Assembly: GCF_900114135.1 (NCBI RefSeq) | Contig: NZ_FORY01000004.1 | Coordinates: 62,001 to 126,000, forward strand | DNA: 64,000 nucleotides | Source of the DNA: Celeribacter halophilus | GTDB lineage: Bacteria > Pseudomonadota > Alphaproteobacteria > Rhodobacterales > Rhodobacteraceae | Direction: 5' to 3' | Part shown: one piece after another, positions 6,760 to 14,951 of the stretch | Numbering within the stretch: position 1 is the first letter of the stretch | Layout of the letters: every line of letters begins with the position of its first letter | Notes under the pieces: model-generated | What the model saw: the letters and a program-made list of their open reading frames with translations, nothing else | Database searches by the model: none | Told to the model about the DNA's origin: nothing | Made by a program: the position numbers and the translations under genes

Positions 6760-8040
6760 ATGACCCTTGATGCTCCCCCTCTTCGCGCTCAACGCATCGC
6801 TATTATTGGCGGGGGCATATCCGGCCTGTCGTCAGCCTATTTGTTGGCGCCACATCACGCTGTAACCTTGTTCGAGGCCGCGCCGGAACTTGGGGGGCAC
6901 GCGCGCACCGTGATGGCTGGGGCCCGTGGCAATCAGGCTGTGGATACCGGGTTTATTGTCTTCAATTACGCCAACTACCCGCATCTGACGCGCATGTTTC
7001 AGGATCTCGATGTGCCGGTCGCCAAAAGCGACATGAGTTTTGGCGCGTCGATCGATAACGGAAAGATCGAATATGGGCTGTCCGGATTGCGGGCGCTGAT
7101 GGCACAGCCGCGCAATCTGGCGCGTCCCGGATTTGCGCGCATGATCAAAGATATTCTGAAGTTCAATGCCAAGGCCGAAGCGTTGGCCGAGGACGACACG
7201 TCCCTGATCGGTGATCTGATGGACGAGATGCAGCTGGGGGAGTGGTTTCAGCGCTATTACCTGTTGCCGCTCTGCGGTGCGATCTGGTCCACGCCGCCGG
7301 ACGAAATTCGCGCTTTTCCGGCGCGGGCGCTGATCCAGTTTTTCCGCAACCATGCATTGCTCAGCACCTCGGGGCAGCATCAATGGTGGACTGTGGATGG
7401 CGGCAGCATCGAATATGTGCGCAGGATGGAGCATCACCTGCGCGGGCGTGGTGTTGCGATCCGCACGGCGACACCTGTGCAAAACGTCACGCGAGAAGGC
7501 GGGCAGATCAATGTGCAGTGCTCTTCTGGTCCACATGCGCCTTTCGATCAGGTCATCTTTGCCTGCCACTCAGACCAAGCCTTGCGCCTGTTGCAGAAGC
7601 CAACGCCGCAAGAGCGCGCGGCCTTGTCGTCCATCCGGTTTCAGGACAATGAAATGGTTCTGCATTGTGACACCAGTCAAATGCCTCGGAGGCGCGCGGT
7701 CTGGTCCAGTTGGAACTATAAGGCCGATACGACACGGCCGGAGCCTGCAATTGGCGTGACCTACTGGATGAACCGGCTTCAGAATATTCCTGACAATGAC
7801 CCGCTGTTTGTGTCTTTGAACCCGTCCGTCGAGGTTCCCGAGCATTTGATCTATGATCAGAAGGTGTTCCGTCATCCGGTGTTTGATGCCGCGGCGCTGA
7901 CGGCACAAAAGCAATTGCGTGAGATTCAGGGCGAGAACAACACGTGGTTTGCAGGGGCCTATACGCGCCACGGCTTTCACGAGGACGGTTTTGCCAGCGC
8001 CGCACGCATCGCCCGGCAGATGGACCGGCAGATCGCATGA
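6760..8040 (+). CDS. FAD-dependent amine-oxidase-like oxidoreductase of the lipid-modification operon
   Basis: 426 residues, COG2907-like. N-terminal Rossmann fold with IAIIGGGISGLSSAY (GGGISG at 17-22), the Glu that binds the ribose in LFEAAPELGGHA, and a C-terminal FAD motif in TWFAGAYTRHGFHEDGFAS. First gene of a tightly overlapping operon with a DUF1365 protein, a cyclopropane-synthase-like methyltransferase, an SDR and DUF2177. This set resembles the sigma-E-controlled RSP_1087-1091 region of R. sphaeroides, in which the flavoprotein is linked to furan fatty acid formation; by analogy it may oxidise or desaturate a methylated acyl chain (inference). Ribosome site CAGGAAATTGT before the ATG. 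Confidence 0.82.
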   Translation: MTLDAPPLRAQRIAIIGGGISGLSSAYLLAPHHAVTLFEAAPELGGHARTVMAGARGNQAVDTGFIVFNYANYPHLTRMFQDLDVPVAKSDMSFGASIDNGKIEYGLSGLRALMAQPRNLARPGFARMIKDILKFNAKAEALAEDDTSLIGDLMDEMQLGEWFQRYYLLPLCGAIWSTPPDEIRAFPARALIQFFRNHALLSTSGQHQWWTVDGGSIEYVRRMEHHLRGRGVAIRTATPVQNVTREGGQINVQCSSGPHAPFDQVIFACHSDQALRLLQKPTPQERAALSSIRFQDNEMVLHCDTSQMPRRRAVWSSWNYKADTTRPEPAIGVTYWMNRLQNIPDNDPLFVSLNPSVEVPEHLIYDQKVFRHPVFDAAALTAQKQLREIQGENNTWFAGAYTRHGFHEDGFASAARIARQMDRQIA

Positions 8041-8792
8041 CCCATAGGCCGGAATATATCGCGGGTGTGACGATACACGCACGGCGCGGCACGATACGCA
8101 ATGCGTTTCGATATGGCGTGGACTATGTGCTGATAGACATGGAAGCCAGCGCCAGAACGCCGATGCTGTTTTCGCGCAACCGCTTCAATCTGACCTCGGT
8201 CCATGATCGGGATCACGGCGGCCCTTTGAAAGAGGGACGCGGGACGTCTTGGGCGCGTGATGTTCTTGCGGCGGAGGGTCTATGTGATCCGCATGTGCAG
8301 ATATTGCTTCTGACCCAACCCCGCTTTTTGGGATATAGCTTTAATCCGGTCAGTTTCTGGCTGGCTATGCAAGGTGCCGCATTGGTTGCGGTGATTGCCG
8401 AAGTGTCGACCCCCTTCGGAGATCGCCATTCCTATCTGTGTCATCTACCGGAGTTTGCGCCGATCACCAGAGACAGCCGGATCGACAGGCCGAAATCCCT
8501 GCATGTCTCGCCCTTCCAAGAGGTCGCGGGGCGGTATGAATTCAGCTTTGATATTCAACCCGAGACCATCGATATCACCATCCTGTATCGCAACGGCGCG
8601 GAGGGTGTGGTGGCGACCCTGTCTGGCAATCGCTCACGACTGACCTCCTTCAGATTGGTCAAAGCCGGTTTGCGCCGGCCTTTAGGCGCTCTGCGCACAA
8701 CTATTCTGATCCATTGGCAGGCGCTGCGCCTGAAACTCAAGGGTGCCAAATATCGCAAGCGGCCCAGCCCCCCAAACAACGAGGTAACCTGA
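8037..8792 (+). CDS. DUF1365 protein
   Basis: 251 residues. The family hallmark FLGYSFNPVSFW is present near residue 100, along with VHDRDHGGP and an N-terminal YAGxVxHxR-like YIAGVTIHARR. The start ATG overlaps the stop of the preceding gene (ATGA), giving translational coupling; a longer frame beginning at 7944 would run back into the upstream gene and is rejected. DUF1365 proteins almost always sit between a flavoprotein and a cyclopropane-synthase homologue, as here, and are thought to be partners in acyl-chain modification; the biochemical role is not known to me. No membrane segments are obvious. Confidence 0.85.
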   Translation: MTHRPEYIAGVTIHARRGTIRNAFRYGVDYVLIDMEASARTPMLFSRNRFNLTSVHDRDHGGPLKEGRGTSWARDVLAAEGLCDPHVQILLLTQPRFLGYSFNPVSFWLAMQGAALVAVIAEVSTPFGDRHSYLCHLPEFAPITRDSRIDRPKSLHVSPFQEVAGRYEFSFDIQPETIDITILYRNGAEGVVATLSGNRSRLTSFRLVKAGLRRPLGALRTTILIHWQALRLKLKGAKYRKRPSPPNNEVT

Positions 8793-9949
8793 TGCTGTTT
8801 CTGACCAAGCGCGTAAAGCACGATTTCTTGGAAACTTGTGCGCAAATCCAAGCCGGGAGCCTGCGCCTGCATACACCTGAAGGCGAAATTTACGACTTCG
8901 GTCACGGTCAGCCTGCCGCAAACATGCGTATCTACGACTGGTCTGTTGTGACAGCCATTGCCTCACGCGGCGACATTGGACTCGGAGAAACATATGTGGC
9001 GGGGCTTTGGGAGACCTCGTCCATCGAAGACCTCACAACCGTTGCTTTGAACAATCTCGGAAACTTCAGCGATTATGCCTATGCAGGGTTCTGGAATAGC
9101 CTGAAGTTTCGGGTCGTGAACCGTTTGATGCGGTCCAATTCCCAACGGGGAGCCGCCCGCAATATCCGCGCGCATTACGATGTGGGGAACGAGTTCTACC
9201 AACTCTGGCTCGACGAGAGCATGACCTATTCGTCGGCCATGTTTGCCCCCGGCGATGATGACCTTGGTCGTGCGCAAACCCGTAAATATGATCGTGTCTT
9301 GAACCGGATCGGAGCCGCAGAGCGTGTTCTGGAGATCGGCTGCGGGTGGGGTGGTTTTGCAGAGCGGGCTGCCGAGACGGGGCGTCATGTCACGGGTTTG
9401 ACCATCTCGCCGAGCCAAAAGGGTTATGCTGACGCGCGCCTTGACGGACGTGCCGAGATCCGGTTGCAGGATTATCGCACTACCACAGGACAATTCGACA
9501 GCATCGTCTCGATCGAAATGATCGAAGCTGTGGGGCAAGATTACTGGCCGACGTATTTCGCAACACTCAAGGCGCGTCTGGCACAGAGTGGCCGCGCCGT
9601 CATTCAGGCGATCACAGTGCCCGACAGCTATTTCGACACATACAAACGCAGCTCGGACTACATCCGTCACTATAGCTTTCCCGGTGGCATGTTGTTGTCG
9701 AACAAGGTGATTGCCGATCAGGCCAAAGATGCGGGCCTTATTGTGACGGGGAACCATGCTTTTGGGGGCGACTACGCCCGCACCTGCGCCATCTGGAACG
9801 ACAGGCTGACGCAAAAAACCGATCGCATTCTGAAGCTCGGATATGACAAGAACTTTCTGCGGAATTGGCAATTCTATCTTGGCATTTGTGCGGCTTCTTT
9901 TTCGGTCGGGCAAACCGATGTTGTTCAGGTGGAGTTGACCCATGCCTGA
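8792..9949 (+). CDS. SAM-dependent methyltransferase, cyclopropane-fatty-acyl-phospholipid synthase family
   Basis: 385 residues. After an N-terminal lipid-binding region come HYDVGNEFY (128-136), TYSSAMF (145-151) and the SAM-binding loop VLEIGCGWGGFAERA (about 179-193), then SIVSIEMIEAVG. All are features of cyclopropane/mycolic acid methyltransferases, which methylate a double bond in membrane phospholipid acyl chains. Start at 8792 overlaps the preceding stop (TGATG), with GAGG 7 bases upstream. Whether the product is a ring or an internal methyl branch cannot be read from the sequence; the flavoprotein neighbour favours a methyl-branched intermediate (inference). Confidence 0.85.
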   Translation: MLFLTKRVKHDFLETCAQIQAGSLRLHTPEGEIYDFGHGQPAANMRIYDWSVVTAIASRGDIGLGETYVAGLWETSSIEDLTTVALNNLGNFSDYAYAGFWNSLKFRVVNRLMRSNSQRGAARNIRAHYDVGNEFYQLWLDESMTYSSAMFAPGDDDLGRAQTRKYDRVLNRIGAAERVLEIGCGWGGFAERAAETGRHVTGLTISPSQKGYADARLDGRAEIRLQDYRTTTGQFDSIVSIEMIEAVGQDYWPTYFATLKARLAQSGRAVIQAITVPDSYFDTYKRSSDYIRHYSFPGGMLLSNKVIADQAKDAGLIVTGNHAFGGDYARTCAIWNDRLTQKTDRILKLGYDKNFLRNWQFYLGICAASFSVGQTDVVQVELTHA

Positions 9950-10679
9950 TGTAGAAACAATCTGGATCATTGGCGCCAGTGACGGCATCGGCGCGGCTTT
10001 GGCGCATGAATATGCCAAACGCGGAGCGCGGTTGATTTTGTCCGCGAGATCAGGCGACCGGTTGCAAAAGCTTGCGAGCGCCCTTGGACCCGACCACATT
10101 GCGCTCCCTCTCGATGTTGAAGACCGTGCCAGCTTTGAGGCTGCGGCGGCGCAGATTGCGCAAATCGGGCCGCTGGACCGCGTGGTGCATCTGGCCGCGC
10201 AGTATGATCCGGGCAAAATTAGCGACCTCGACCCGAACATGGCTGCGCACATCGTCACAACCAACCTGACGGGCAGCTTTCATGTCGCCCAAATCGCACC
10301 GCCGCTGATGCGGGCGGGCGGGCAACTGGCGCTTTGTGGTTCAGTGGCTGGCTATTTCGGATTGCCTCAAGGGCAGATTTACTCGGCCACAAAGGCGGGC
10401 GTGATCAATCTTGCCCAATCTCTGCGCGCGGAACTGGCCGGACGTTTCGATGTGCGTCTGATCAGTCCCGGCTTTGTGGACACCCGCCTCACACAGCGCA
10501 ATGACTTTCGAATGCCTGCCATGGTCACTCCGGAAACGGCAGCACGCGCCATATTGAACGGGTTGAACAGACGCAGGTTTGAGGTGCATTTCCCGCGCCG
10601 CCTGACCCTCGCGCTGAAGCTGTTGCGCATTCTGCCCTACTGGCTCTCTCTGCCCTTAACCGGAAAGCTGACACAATGA
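9942..10679 (+). CDS. Short-chain dehydrogenase/reductase of the lipid operon
   Basis: 245 residues, classical SDR. Cofactor motif GASDGIG at 11-17, LDVEDR, the catalytic Ser in CGSVAGYFG (Ser 134) and YSATK (Tyr 147, Lys 151). The adenine-binding region SARSGDRL has a basic residue after the second strand, which would fit NADP(H). Substrate unknown; the operon suggests a lipid-derived ketone or alcohol. It overlaps the methyltransferase by 8 bases and the next gene by 4, so all five genes are coupled. Confidence 0.85.
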   Translation: MPDVETIWIIGASDGIGAALAHEYAKRGARLILSARSGDRLQKLASALGPDHIALPLDVEDRASFEAAAAQIAQIGPLDRVVHLAAQYDPGKISDLDPNMAAHIVTTNLTGSFHVAQIAPPLMRAGGQLALCGSVAGYFGLPQGQIYSATKAGVINLAQSLRAELAGRFDVRLISPGFVDTRLTQRNDFRMPAMVTPETAARAILNGLNRRRFEVHFPRRLTLALKLLRILPYWLSLPLTGKLTQ

Positions 10680-11071
10680 AAATTCTCATCCTCTACGCTG
10701 TCACCGCCATAATATTCTTCACCGTGGACGCCATTGGTCTGCGTGTCTTGATCAAACCGGTATTCGAACGCCACATCGAACATTTGTTCGTAGACCCCTT
10801 TCGAGGCTTGCCTGCGGCTTTATTCTATATGGGCTATGTTGCCGGACTTTTGTGGTTCGTGTCTGTTCCGGCCTATCGTTCAGGTGATCCGATGGCAGCC
10901 TTGGTTGGGGGTGTGCTCTTGGGACTCATGGCCTATGGCACCTATGAGTTCACCAATTACGCAACATTGCGGGACTGGTCGATGGAGCAGGTGGTCGTCG
11001 ATACGCTCTGGGGTGGAGTACTGACCGGATTGTCCGCGTGGGCAGGTGTTATGCTGGTGCGCGTGCTATAG
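10676..11071 (+). CDS. DUF2177 family membrane protein
   Basis: 131 residues, four predicted membrane segments: the N-terminal ILILYAVTAIIFFTVDAIGL, a central FYMGYVAGLLWFVSVPAY, AALVGGVLLGLMAYGTYEF, and the C-terminal TLWGGVLTGLSAWAGVMLVR. DUF2177 signatures are the FxxxDxxWL-like start (here FTVDAIGL), the central YxxY/LLxF part and YEFTNYATLRDW. Function unknown. Last gene of the lipid operon, start overlapping the SDR stop (ATGA). The same association occurs in the R. sphaeroides sigma-E operon as I recall it. Confidence 0.82.
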   Translation: MKILILYAVTAIIFFTVDAIGLRVLIKPVFERHIEHLFVDPFRGLPAALFYMGYVAGLLWFVSVPAYRSGDPMAALVGGVLLGLMAYGTYEFTNYATLRDWSMEQVVVDTLWGGVLTGLSAWAGVMLVRVL

Positions 11072-11129
11072 TCACTGGCAGCGTGGGCCAAGTTCCTCTG
11101 GCTTAAAAATAGGCCCCTTTTCCCTAAAG

Positions 11130-11159
11130 TGATCCAAACCACGCCAGCAAACGTAAACA
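11130..11159 (+). promoter_or_regulatory. Candidate ECF (RpoE/ChrR-type) promoter of the fasciclin gene
   Basis: TGATCC (11130-11135), 18 bases, TAAACA (11154-11159). This matches the promoter at 6705 in the -35 hexamer, the following AAA and the spacing. The start codon is about 60 bases downstream. Confidence 0.65.
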
Positions 11160-11221
11160 TGGATAGACGGCTTGAGGTCGTCTTCGACGTCCGAACTTCA
11201 CAAGTTAGAAAGGAAACGACC

Positions 11222-11713
11222 ATGAACCGCCGCTTTGCAATCAGGACTTTTGCCGCCCTCGGTGTCGCTGCGTTTGCCGCCGCCTGCGCCCCTATGATGG
11301 ATAATGGAGACGATATTGTCGACATCGCTGCATCGAATGACGACTTTTCAACTCTGGTCGCTGCCGTGCAAGCTGCCGACCTTGTGGATACTCTGAAAAG
11401 CGACGGTCCCTTCACCGTCTTTGCTCCCACAAATGCAGCTTTCGCGGCTCTTCCCGAGGGAACAGTGGAGAACCTTCTGAAGCCGGAAAACAAAGATCAA
11501 CTCGTTTCTATCCTTACCTATCACGTCGTGCCGGGTGCAGTGACTTCAGATCAACTCGCAGGCAAGCGCCTCTCTGTTGCAACCGTGGAAGGCTCGAAGG
11601 TGCATATCAACGGCACAAATGGCGTAACGGTAGAAGCCGCAACGGTTACAACGGCAGACATCATGGCATCCAACGGTGTCATCCATGTAATCGACGCAGT
11701 GCTTCTTCCGTAA
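11222..11713 (+). CDS. Fasciclin (FAS1) domain lipoprotein
   Basis: 163 residues. Signal peptide with a twin-arginine-looking start (MNRRFAIRTFAAL) and a lipobox-like FAAAC, so probably a lipid-anchored periplasmic protein. One FAS1 domain: H1 motif FTVFAPTNAAFAALP, YHVVPG and the C-terminal H2 motif NGVIHVIDAVLLP. FAS1 proteins are cell-surface adhesion or stress proteins; this one shares an ECF-type promoter with the lipid operon, suggesting an oxidative-stress role (inference). Start at 11222 has AAAGGA 7 bases upstream; a longer frame from 11129 overlaps the promoter and is rejected. Confidence 0.87.
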   Translation: MNRRFAIRTFAALGVAAFAAACAPMMDNGDDIVDIAASNDDFSTLVAAVQAADLVDTLKSDGPFTVFAPTNAAFAALPEGTVENLLKPENKDQLVSILTYHVVPGAVTSDQLAGKRLSVATVEGSKVHINGTNGVTVEAATVTTADIMASNGVIHVIDAVLLP

Positions 11714-11739
11714 TTTTGAGCATGAACATGTGATCGAAG

Positions 11740-11760
11740 GCTCCGAGGTTTCGGGGCTTT
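11740..11760 (+). terminator. Terminator of the fasciclin gene
   Basis: GCTCCGA (11740-11746) pairs with TCGGGGC (11751-11757, one G-T pair) around a four-base loop, followed by TTT. Weak T tail, but placed 27 bases after the stop codon. Confidence 0.6.
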
Positions 11761-11763
11761 CAC

Positions 11764-11798
11764 AAAAATGCCGCCGGGAGGGGACTCCGGCGGCATTT
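11764..11798 (-). terminator. Distal terminator of copy B
   Basis: Same hairpin as 5071-5105 with T residues on the minus strand. Here it lies about 165 bases from the stop codon instead of about 53, because of the insert. It also faces the end of the fasciclin transcript. Confidence 0.8.
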
Positions 11799-11853
11799 CT
11801 GATTTCCATCCGCCCTGAGCACAAAGGCTCAGAGCGAACGGGACCACCTCTTA

Positions 11854-11963
11854 AAGCGTTTCTCAAAAAGCTTGGGGTACTCAATTTTTGAGAAACGCAG
11901 CAACATCAAAGAAGTGTGGAAACGTTTCTCGCTTAATCTGATTCAGATTAAACGAAAGCCGCT
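11854..11963. repeat. 110-base MITE-like insert between copy B gene and its terminator
   Basis: Absent from copy A at the matching place; flanked by TTA on both sides (11851-11853 and 11964-11966) where copy A has a single TTA, so it looks like an insertion with a 3-base duplication. Contains a perfect 14-bp stem GCGTTTCTCAAAAA (11856-11869) / TTTTTGAGAAACGC (11885-11898), a third CGTTTCTC near 11925, and the palindrome AATCTGATTCAGATT. The last TTA is the stop codon of the gene, so the protein is unchanged. Confidence 0.75.
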
Positions 11964-12308
11964 TTATTGGTAGTTGTTGATGCTTTTGTCGGCGAGGGTT
12001 GCGCCGTTGGAGCCAACGAGGACGAACTCAAGGTTGGATTGAGCAGCACCTGCGTCGAGGCTCACTTTCACATCGGTGTTTGCGCCGGCGTTCACGTCGG
12101 TTGAGCCGAGCAGGGCCACGCGCTCGCCACCGTGGACGGAGTAGACTTCCAGAGTTGCCGGAGCTTCGGCACGCACGAGTTCAACATTCGCTACGGTTTT
12201 GGTGGAGGACTGGTTGCCTGGGATGATGTAGTTCGGGCCTGCAACAGCGGCAGTGCCTGCAACAGCAACGATAGCGGCGGCGGTCAGTGTTTTGAGGGAG
12301 AATGTCAT
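11964..12308 (-). CDS. Small secreted protein of unknown function, copy B
   Basis: 114 residues, same signal peptide and mature part as the copy A protein apart from two conservative changes (S for A after PGNQS, T for A in the DVNAG stretch). Start at 12308 with AAGGA 8 bases upstream, as in copy A; an in-frame ATG six codons earlier covers the ribosome site. The stop codon TAA abuts the 110-base insert. No domain recognised. Two preserved, almost identical copies 6.8 kb apart suggest a dosage benefit or recent conversion (inference). Confidence 0.82.
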   Translation of the reverse strand: MTFSLKTLTAAAIVAVAGTAAVAGPNYIIPGNQSSTKTVANVELVRAEAPATLEVYSVHGGERVALLGSTDVNAGANTDVKVSLDAGAAQSNLEFVLVGSNGATLADKSINNYQ

Positions 12309-12672
12309 GGTTGTGGTCCTTTTCAATTCATTTCTATTTGTGGGTGACGCGGTCTGTTCGTTTTTGCGTCTCTCGATGAAATGATATTTAGGTCATTGGC
12401 CAGAATGTTTAAAGCTGAACAAATATCAGGTTTTTATCCACATATCTGTGCGTATACGCATATCAAATTTCAGCGATCCATACGCCGGTCTTCGTGATAT
12501 CTTGTAACAATGTCGAAATCGATCAGATTTATGGATTTTCTGTGCGTTATTTGTGTATGTGTGAATATGCACGAAATGTCTGCTGCGCGGCGGTGCGCAT
12601 GTTTTCACCTATGGTGAAGAATGGCCCAGACAGCGATTGCCCTTTCACGGGATTTGCCTGTAATTCACCTCA
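12309..12672. other. Upstream region of copy B and intergenic sequence
   Basis: To about 12596 this is the diverged copy of the upstream region seen at 5503-5789. The rest is a short unique spacer before the divergently placed gene at 12673. Small open frames here (for example 12494-12676 plus, 12426-12608 minus) have no ribosome site and coincide with the repeat. Confidence 0.55.
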
Positions 12673-13299
12673 ATGACTGCCAGAATATTCTCGATTGAGG
12701 CGCAGCAGGACGGCGGCGCCAAACTCACGCTCAATTATAAAGTGGCCGGACAAAGCGGCTTGCAGCGCATGTCCTGCGCTGTGTCGCAGGATGACCTGCT
12801 GCAACTGGTGCTTTATGCCGAGGCGCTCAGCCTGCGTCGGCACTTCGGGCATCCTGTGGCATCAGAGGTATCTGTTGACGGGCTAACACTGCGCTATGAT
12901 CCGGACAGCCCTGAACTGCATGTGGAGCGCCGCTCTGGTTACACCTCACAAAGCGCAACGATCCCCGCGCGCAGCTTCCTGTCCCGAATGGCAGACATGA
13001 CCGACATTTGCATTGCCGAGGGTGAGGCATCGAAACATGGCCCTGCCCTGAAGGCTTTGCTGGGCGAATGTGCCAGACCTTCCGGGCTTGGAGCGATTGC
13101 GGAGCCGGACGCCGCCGATCAGGCCTTGCACCAGATACAGGAGATCGCGTTTCTCCTGTTGGTTCAGGACGCCTCCACGCGTGGCTCGGAACTGGCCCGC
13201 AACCTGCGCAAAAAGGCGTTGAGGGACCAAGCGCTGGAAATGGTAAATGCGACCCTCTGCGCGCTTGTGACCGAGTTGCTGCCGCTTTCAGCAGAGTAA
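12673..13299 (+). CDS. Hypothetical protein, cytoplasmic
   Basis: 208 residues; I do not recognise the family. No signal peptide, membrane segment or metal-binding motif. The N-terminal third alternates hydrophobic and polar residues as beta strands (ARIFSIEAQQDGGAKLTLNY); the C-terminal half is helical (ADQALHQIQEIAFLLLVQDA, NLRKKALRDQALEMVNATLC). The frame has normal GC-rich codon use for this window and no competing frame, so I take it as real. It precedes the exporter gene by 128 bases, but no shared signal shows a common transcript. There is no clear ribosome site before the ATG. Confidence 0.6.
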   Translation: MTARIFSIEAQQDGGAKLTLNYKVAGQSGLQRMSCAVSQDDLLQLVLYAEALSLRRHFGHPVASEVSVDGLTLRYDPDSPELHVERRSGYTSQSATIPARSFLSRMADMTDICIAEGEASKHGPALKALLGECARPSGLGAIAEPDAADQALHQIQEIAFLLLVQDASTRGSELARNLRKKALRDQALEMVNATLCALVTELLPLSAE

Positions 13300-13427
13300 G
13301 GTGTCGAAGCGGCTCAAGCGGTCTGGATCAACGTTTTTCGCATACGCCATTCTTAGGTAAGTGCGATTGACACCTCTCGGGCTGCACCATACCGCTGGCG
13401 CTAACACGCATCACACGGATACTTGCA

Positions 13428-14936
13428 ATGCCCACGGTTGCGCCTGCCGCTCCTCTTGCCCATCTCTCTCGTCGCCGCCGGTTGTCGATCTATGCGTTCA
13501 TGATGATGGCGCTGTTCATGGCGACACTGGACAATCAGATCGTCGCAACCGCGTTGCCCACGATTGTCGCTGAATTAGGGTCTATTGAACGCTTCGGTTG
13601 GGTCAGTGCCGCATATCTTTTGGCGCAAAGTGCCATCATGCCGGTGTATGGCAAGCTGGGGGATTTGTTCGGCCGCAAATATGTGATGATGTTTGCGATC
13701 TCGCTCTTTGTCGTGGGCTCTCTGAGTTGCGGTTTGGCGTGGTCGATGGAAAGCCTGATTGCTGCACGTGTTTTGCAGGGTCTGGGCGGCGGCGGTATTA
13801 TGGTGTCGATTTTCTCGATCAATGCCGATTTGTTCGAACCGCGTGAGCGGGCGCGGTATCAGAGCTTTTCCAGTCTCGTCCTCATGGCGTCAGGTTCCAT
13901 CGGTCCAACGCTGGGTGGGGCCATGAGCCAGTATTTCGGCTGGCGCTCAATATTCCTTGTGAACCTGCCTGTCGGGATTCTGGTTTTGTCTGGTATCTTC
14001 CTTTTGCTGCCCTATGTCCGCCCGAACCGCCAGCCGAAGATCGATTATGCGGGGGCTGCGACTTTAGCGCTGACGATCGGGTTGATCGTGCTTTGGGCTG
14101 ACGGGGCGCAGATTTTCGGAGGAATGTTCACGCCCGTGACTTTCGGCATTCTCGCCTTGGCCACCATATCCGCCATTGCTTGGGTCCACATCGAGCGCCG
14201 CACGCTGGAGCCAATCATTCCGCTGAGCCTGTTCCGCAATCGCAACTTCCCGCTTTTGCTGATTGTGGCGCTGACATCGGGCGGGATCGGGATCGGCCTC
14301 GTCAACTATCACGCGCTGTTTCTACAAATGACCACGGGGCTCTCGCCCGCCCATGCGGGTCTGTTCTTCATTGCCATCACCTGCGGTATTGCTGCCGGAT
14401 CACTGACCGCGGGGCGCCTGATCGAGCGCACGGGGCGATACAAACCGTTCCTGATCACCGGCACGACGCTTTCCGTTCTTTCTTTGATCGGGGTTTCTCA
14501 AGTTCAGGTGGGAAGCTCGCTTTGGCTGATTGGAGCCGTACTGGCAACATGCGGCTTGGCCATCGGTCTGGCGCAGCAATCTCCGGTCATCGGGGTGCAG
14601 ATGGTGGCCCCGCAGGGCGACATTGGTGCCGCGACGGGTGCGGTGACGCTGTGCCGGATGGCAGGGGCCTCATTGGCCATTTCGATCTACGGCGCGGTCT
14701 TGTCGGCGCGACTAATTGCAGGGGCCGGAAATGTGAGCGATTTGCCAGATCCCTCCAGCCTGTCTCCCGAAGCCCTTGCGGCCCTACCGGAGACCAGCCG
14801 CATCGCAGTCAGTATGCTGTTCTCGGATGCCTTCACATGGCTCTACATGGTGGCGGCGGGGCTTTCGATCATCGGGCTGACCGCCGCAATCCTCCTGCGC
14901 CCGACGCTTATGCCGGTGAGTGAGCGGACGGGGTAA
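13428..14936 (+). CDS. MFS drug exporter, DHA2 (14-TM, EmrB/QacA) family
   Basis: 502 residues, about 14 membrane segments. Motif D1/C-type start ATLDNQIVATALPTI, motif A GKLGDLFGRKY between TM2 and TM3, the antiporter motif C-like GSIGPTLGGAMSQYFGWRSIF, and LVNLPVGI. These mark the proton-coupled DHA2 exporters that expel drugs, dyes or siderophores across the inner membrane. No adjacent membrane-fusion protein or TetR/MarR regulator, so it probably works alone; substrate unknown. Start codon at 13428 follows a poor ribosome site. Confidence 0.87.
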   Translation: MPTVAPAAPLAHLSRRRRLSIYAFMMMALFMATLDNQIVATALPTIVAELGSIERFGWVSAAYLLAQSAIMPVYGKLGDLFGRKYVMMFAISLFVVGSLSCGLAWSMESLIAARVLQGLGGGGIMVSIFSINADLFEPRERARYQSFSSLVLMASGSIGPTLGGAMSQYFGWRSIFLVNLPVGILVLSGIFLLLPYVRPNRQPKIDYAGAATLALTIGLIVLWADGAQIFGGMFTPVTFGILALATISAIAWVHIERRTLEPIIPLSLFRNRNFPLLLIVALTSGGIGIGLVNYHALFLQMTTGLSPAHAGLFFIAITCGIAAGSLTAGRLIERTGRYKPFLITGTTLSVLSLIGVSQVQVGSSLWLIGAVLATCGLAIGLAQQSPVIGVQMVAPQGDIGAATGAVTLCRMAGASLAISIYGAVLSARLIAGAGNVSDLPDPSSLSPEALAALPETSRIAVSMLFSDAFTWLYMVAAGLSIIGLTAAILLRPTLMPVSERTG

Positions 14937-14951
14937 GCGCGATGGTATCGC

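Larger units (their letters stand above)
11761..12596. repeat. Duplicated 0.72 kb unit, copy B, carrying a 110-base insert
   Basis: Same terminator, gene and upstream region as 5068-5789, same orientation. It is longer only because of the insert at 11854-11963. Outside the insert the coding parts are almost identical while the far upstream parts have diverged, which points to selection or gene conversion on the gene. Confidence 0.9.

Noticed and set aside
6832-7569. 245-codon minus-strand open frame
   Set aside because: Lies wholly opposite the FAD oxidoreductase gene, has no ribosome site and a Arg/His/Gln-rich composition typical of antisense frames in GC-rich DNA.
7944-8036. Longer start for the DUF1365 protein
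   Set aside because: Would overlap the upstream gene by about 97 bases; the ATGA overlap at 8037 gives a normal coupled start and the family N terminus.
8963-10264. 433-codon minus-strand open frame
   Set aside because: Antisense shadow of the methyltransferase and SDR genes, which have clear motifs in the plus frame.
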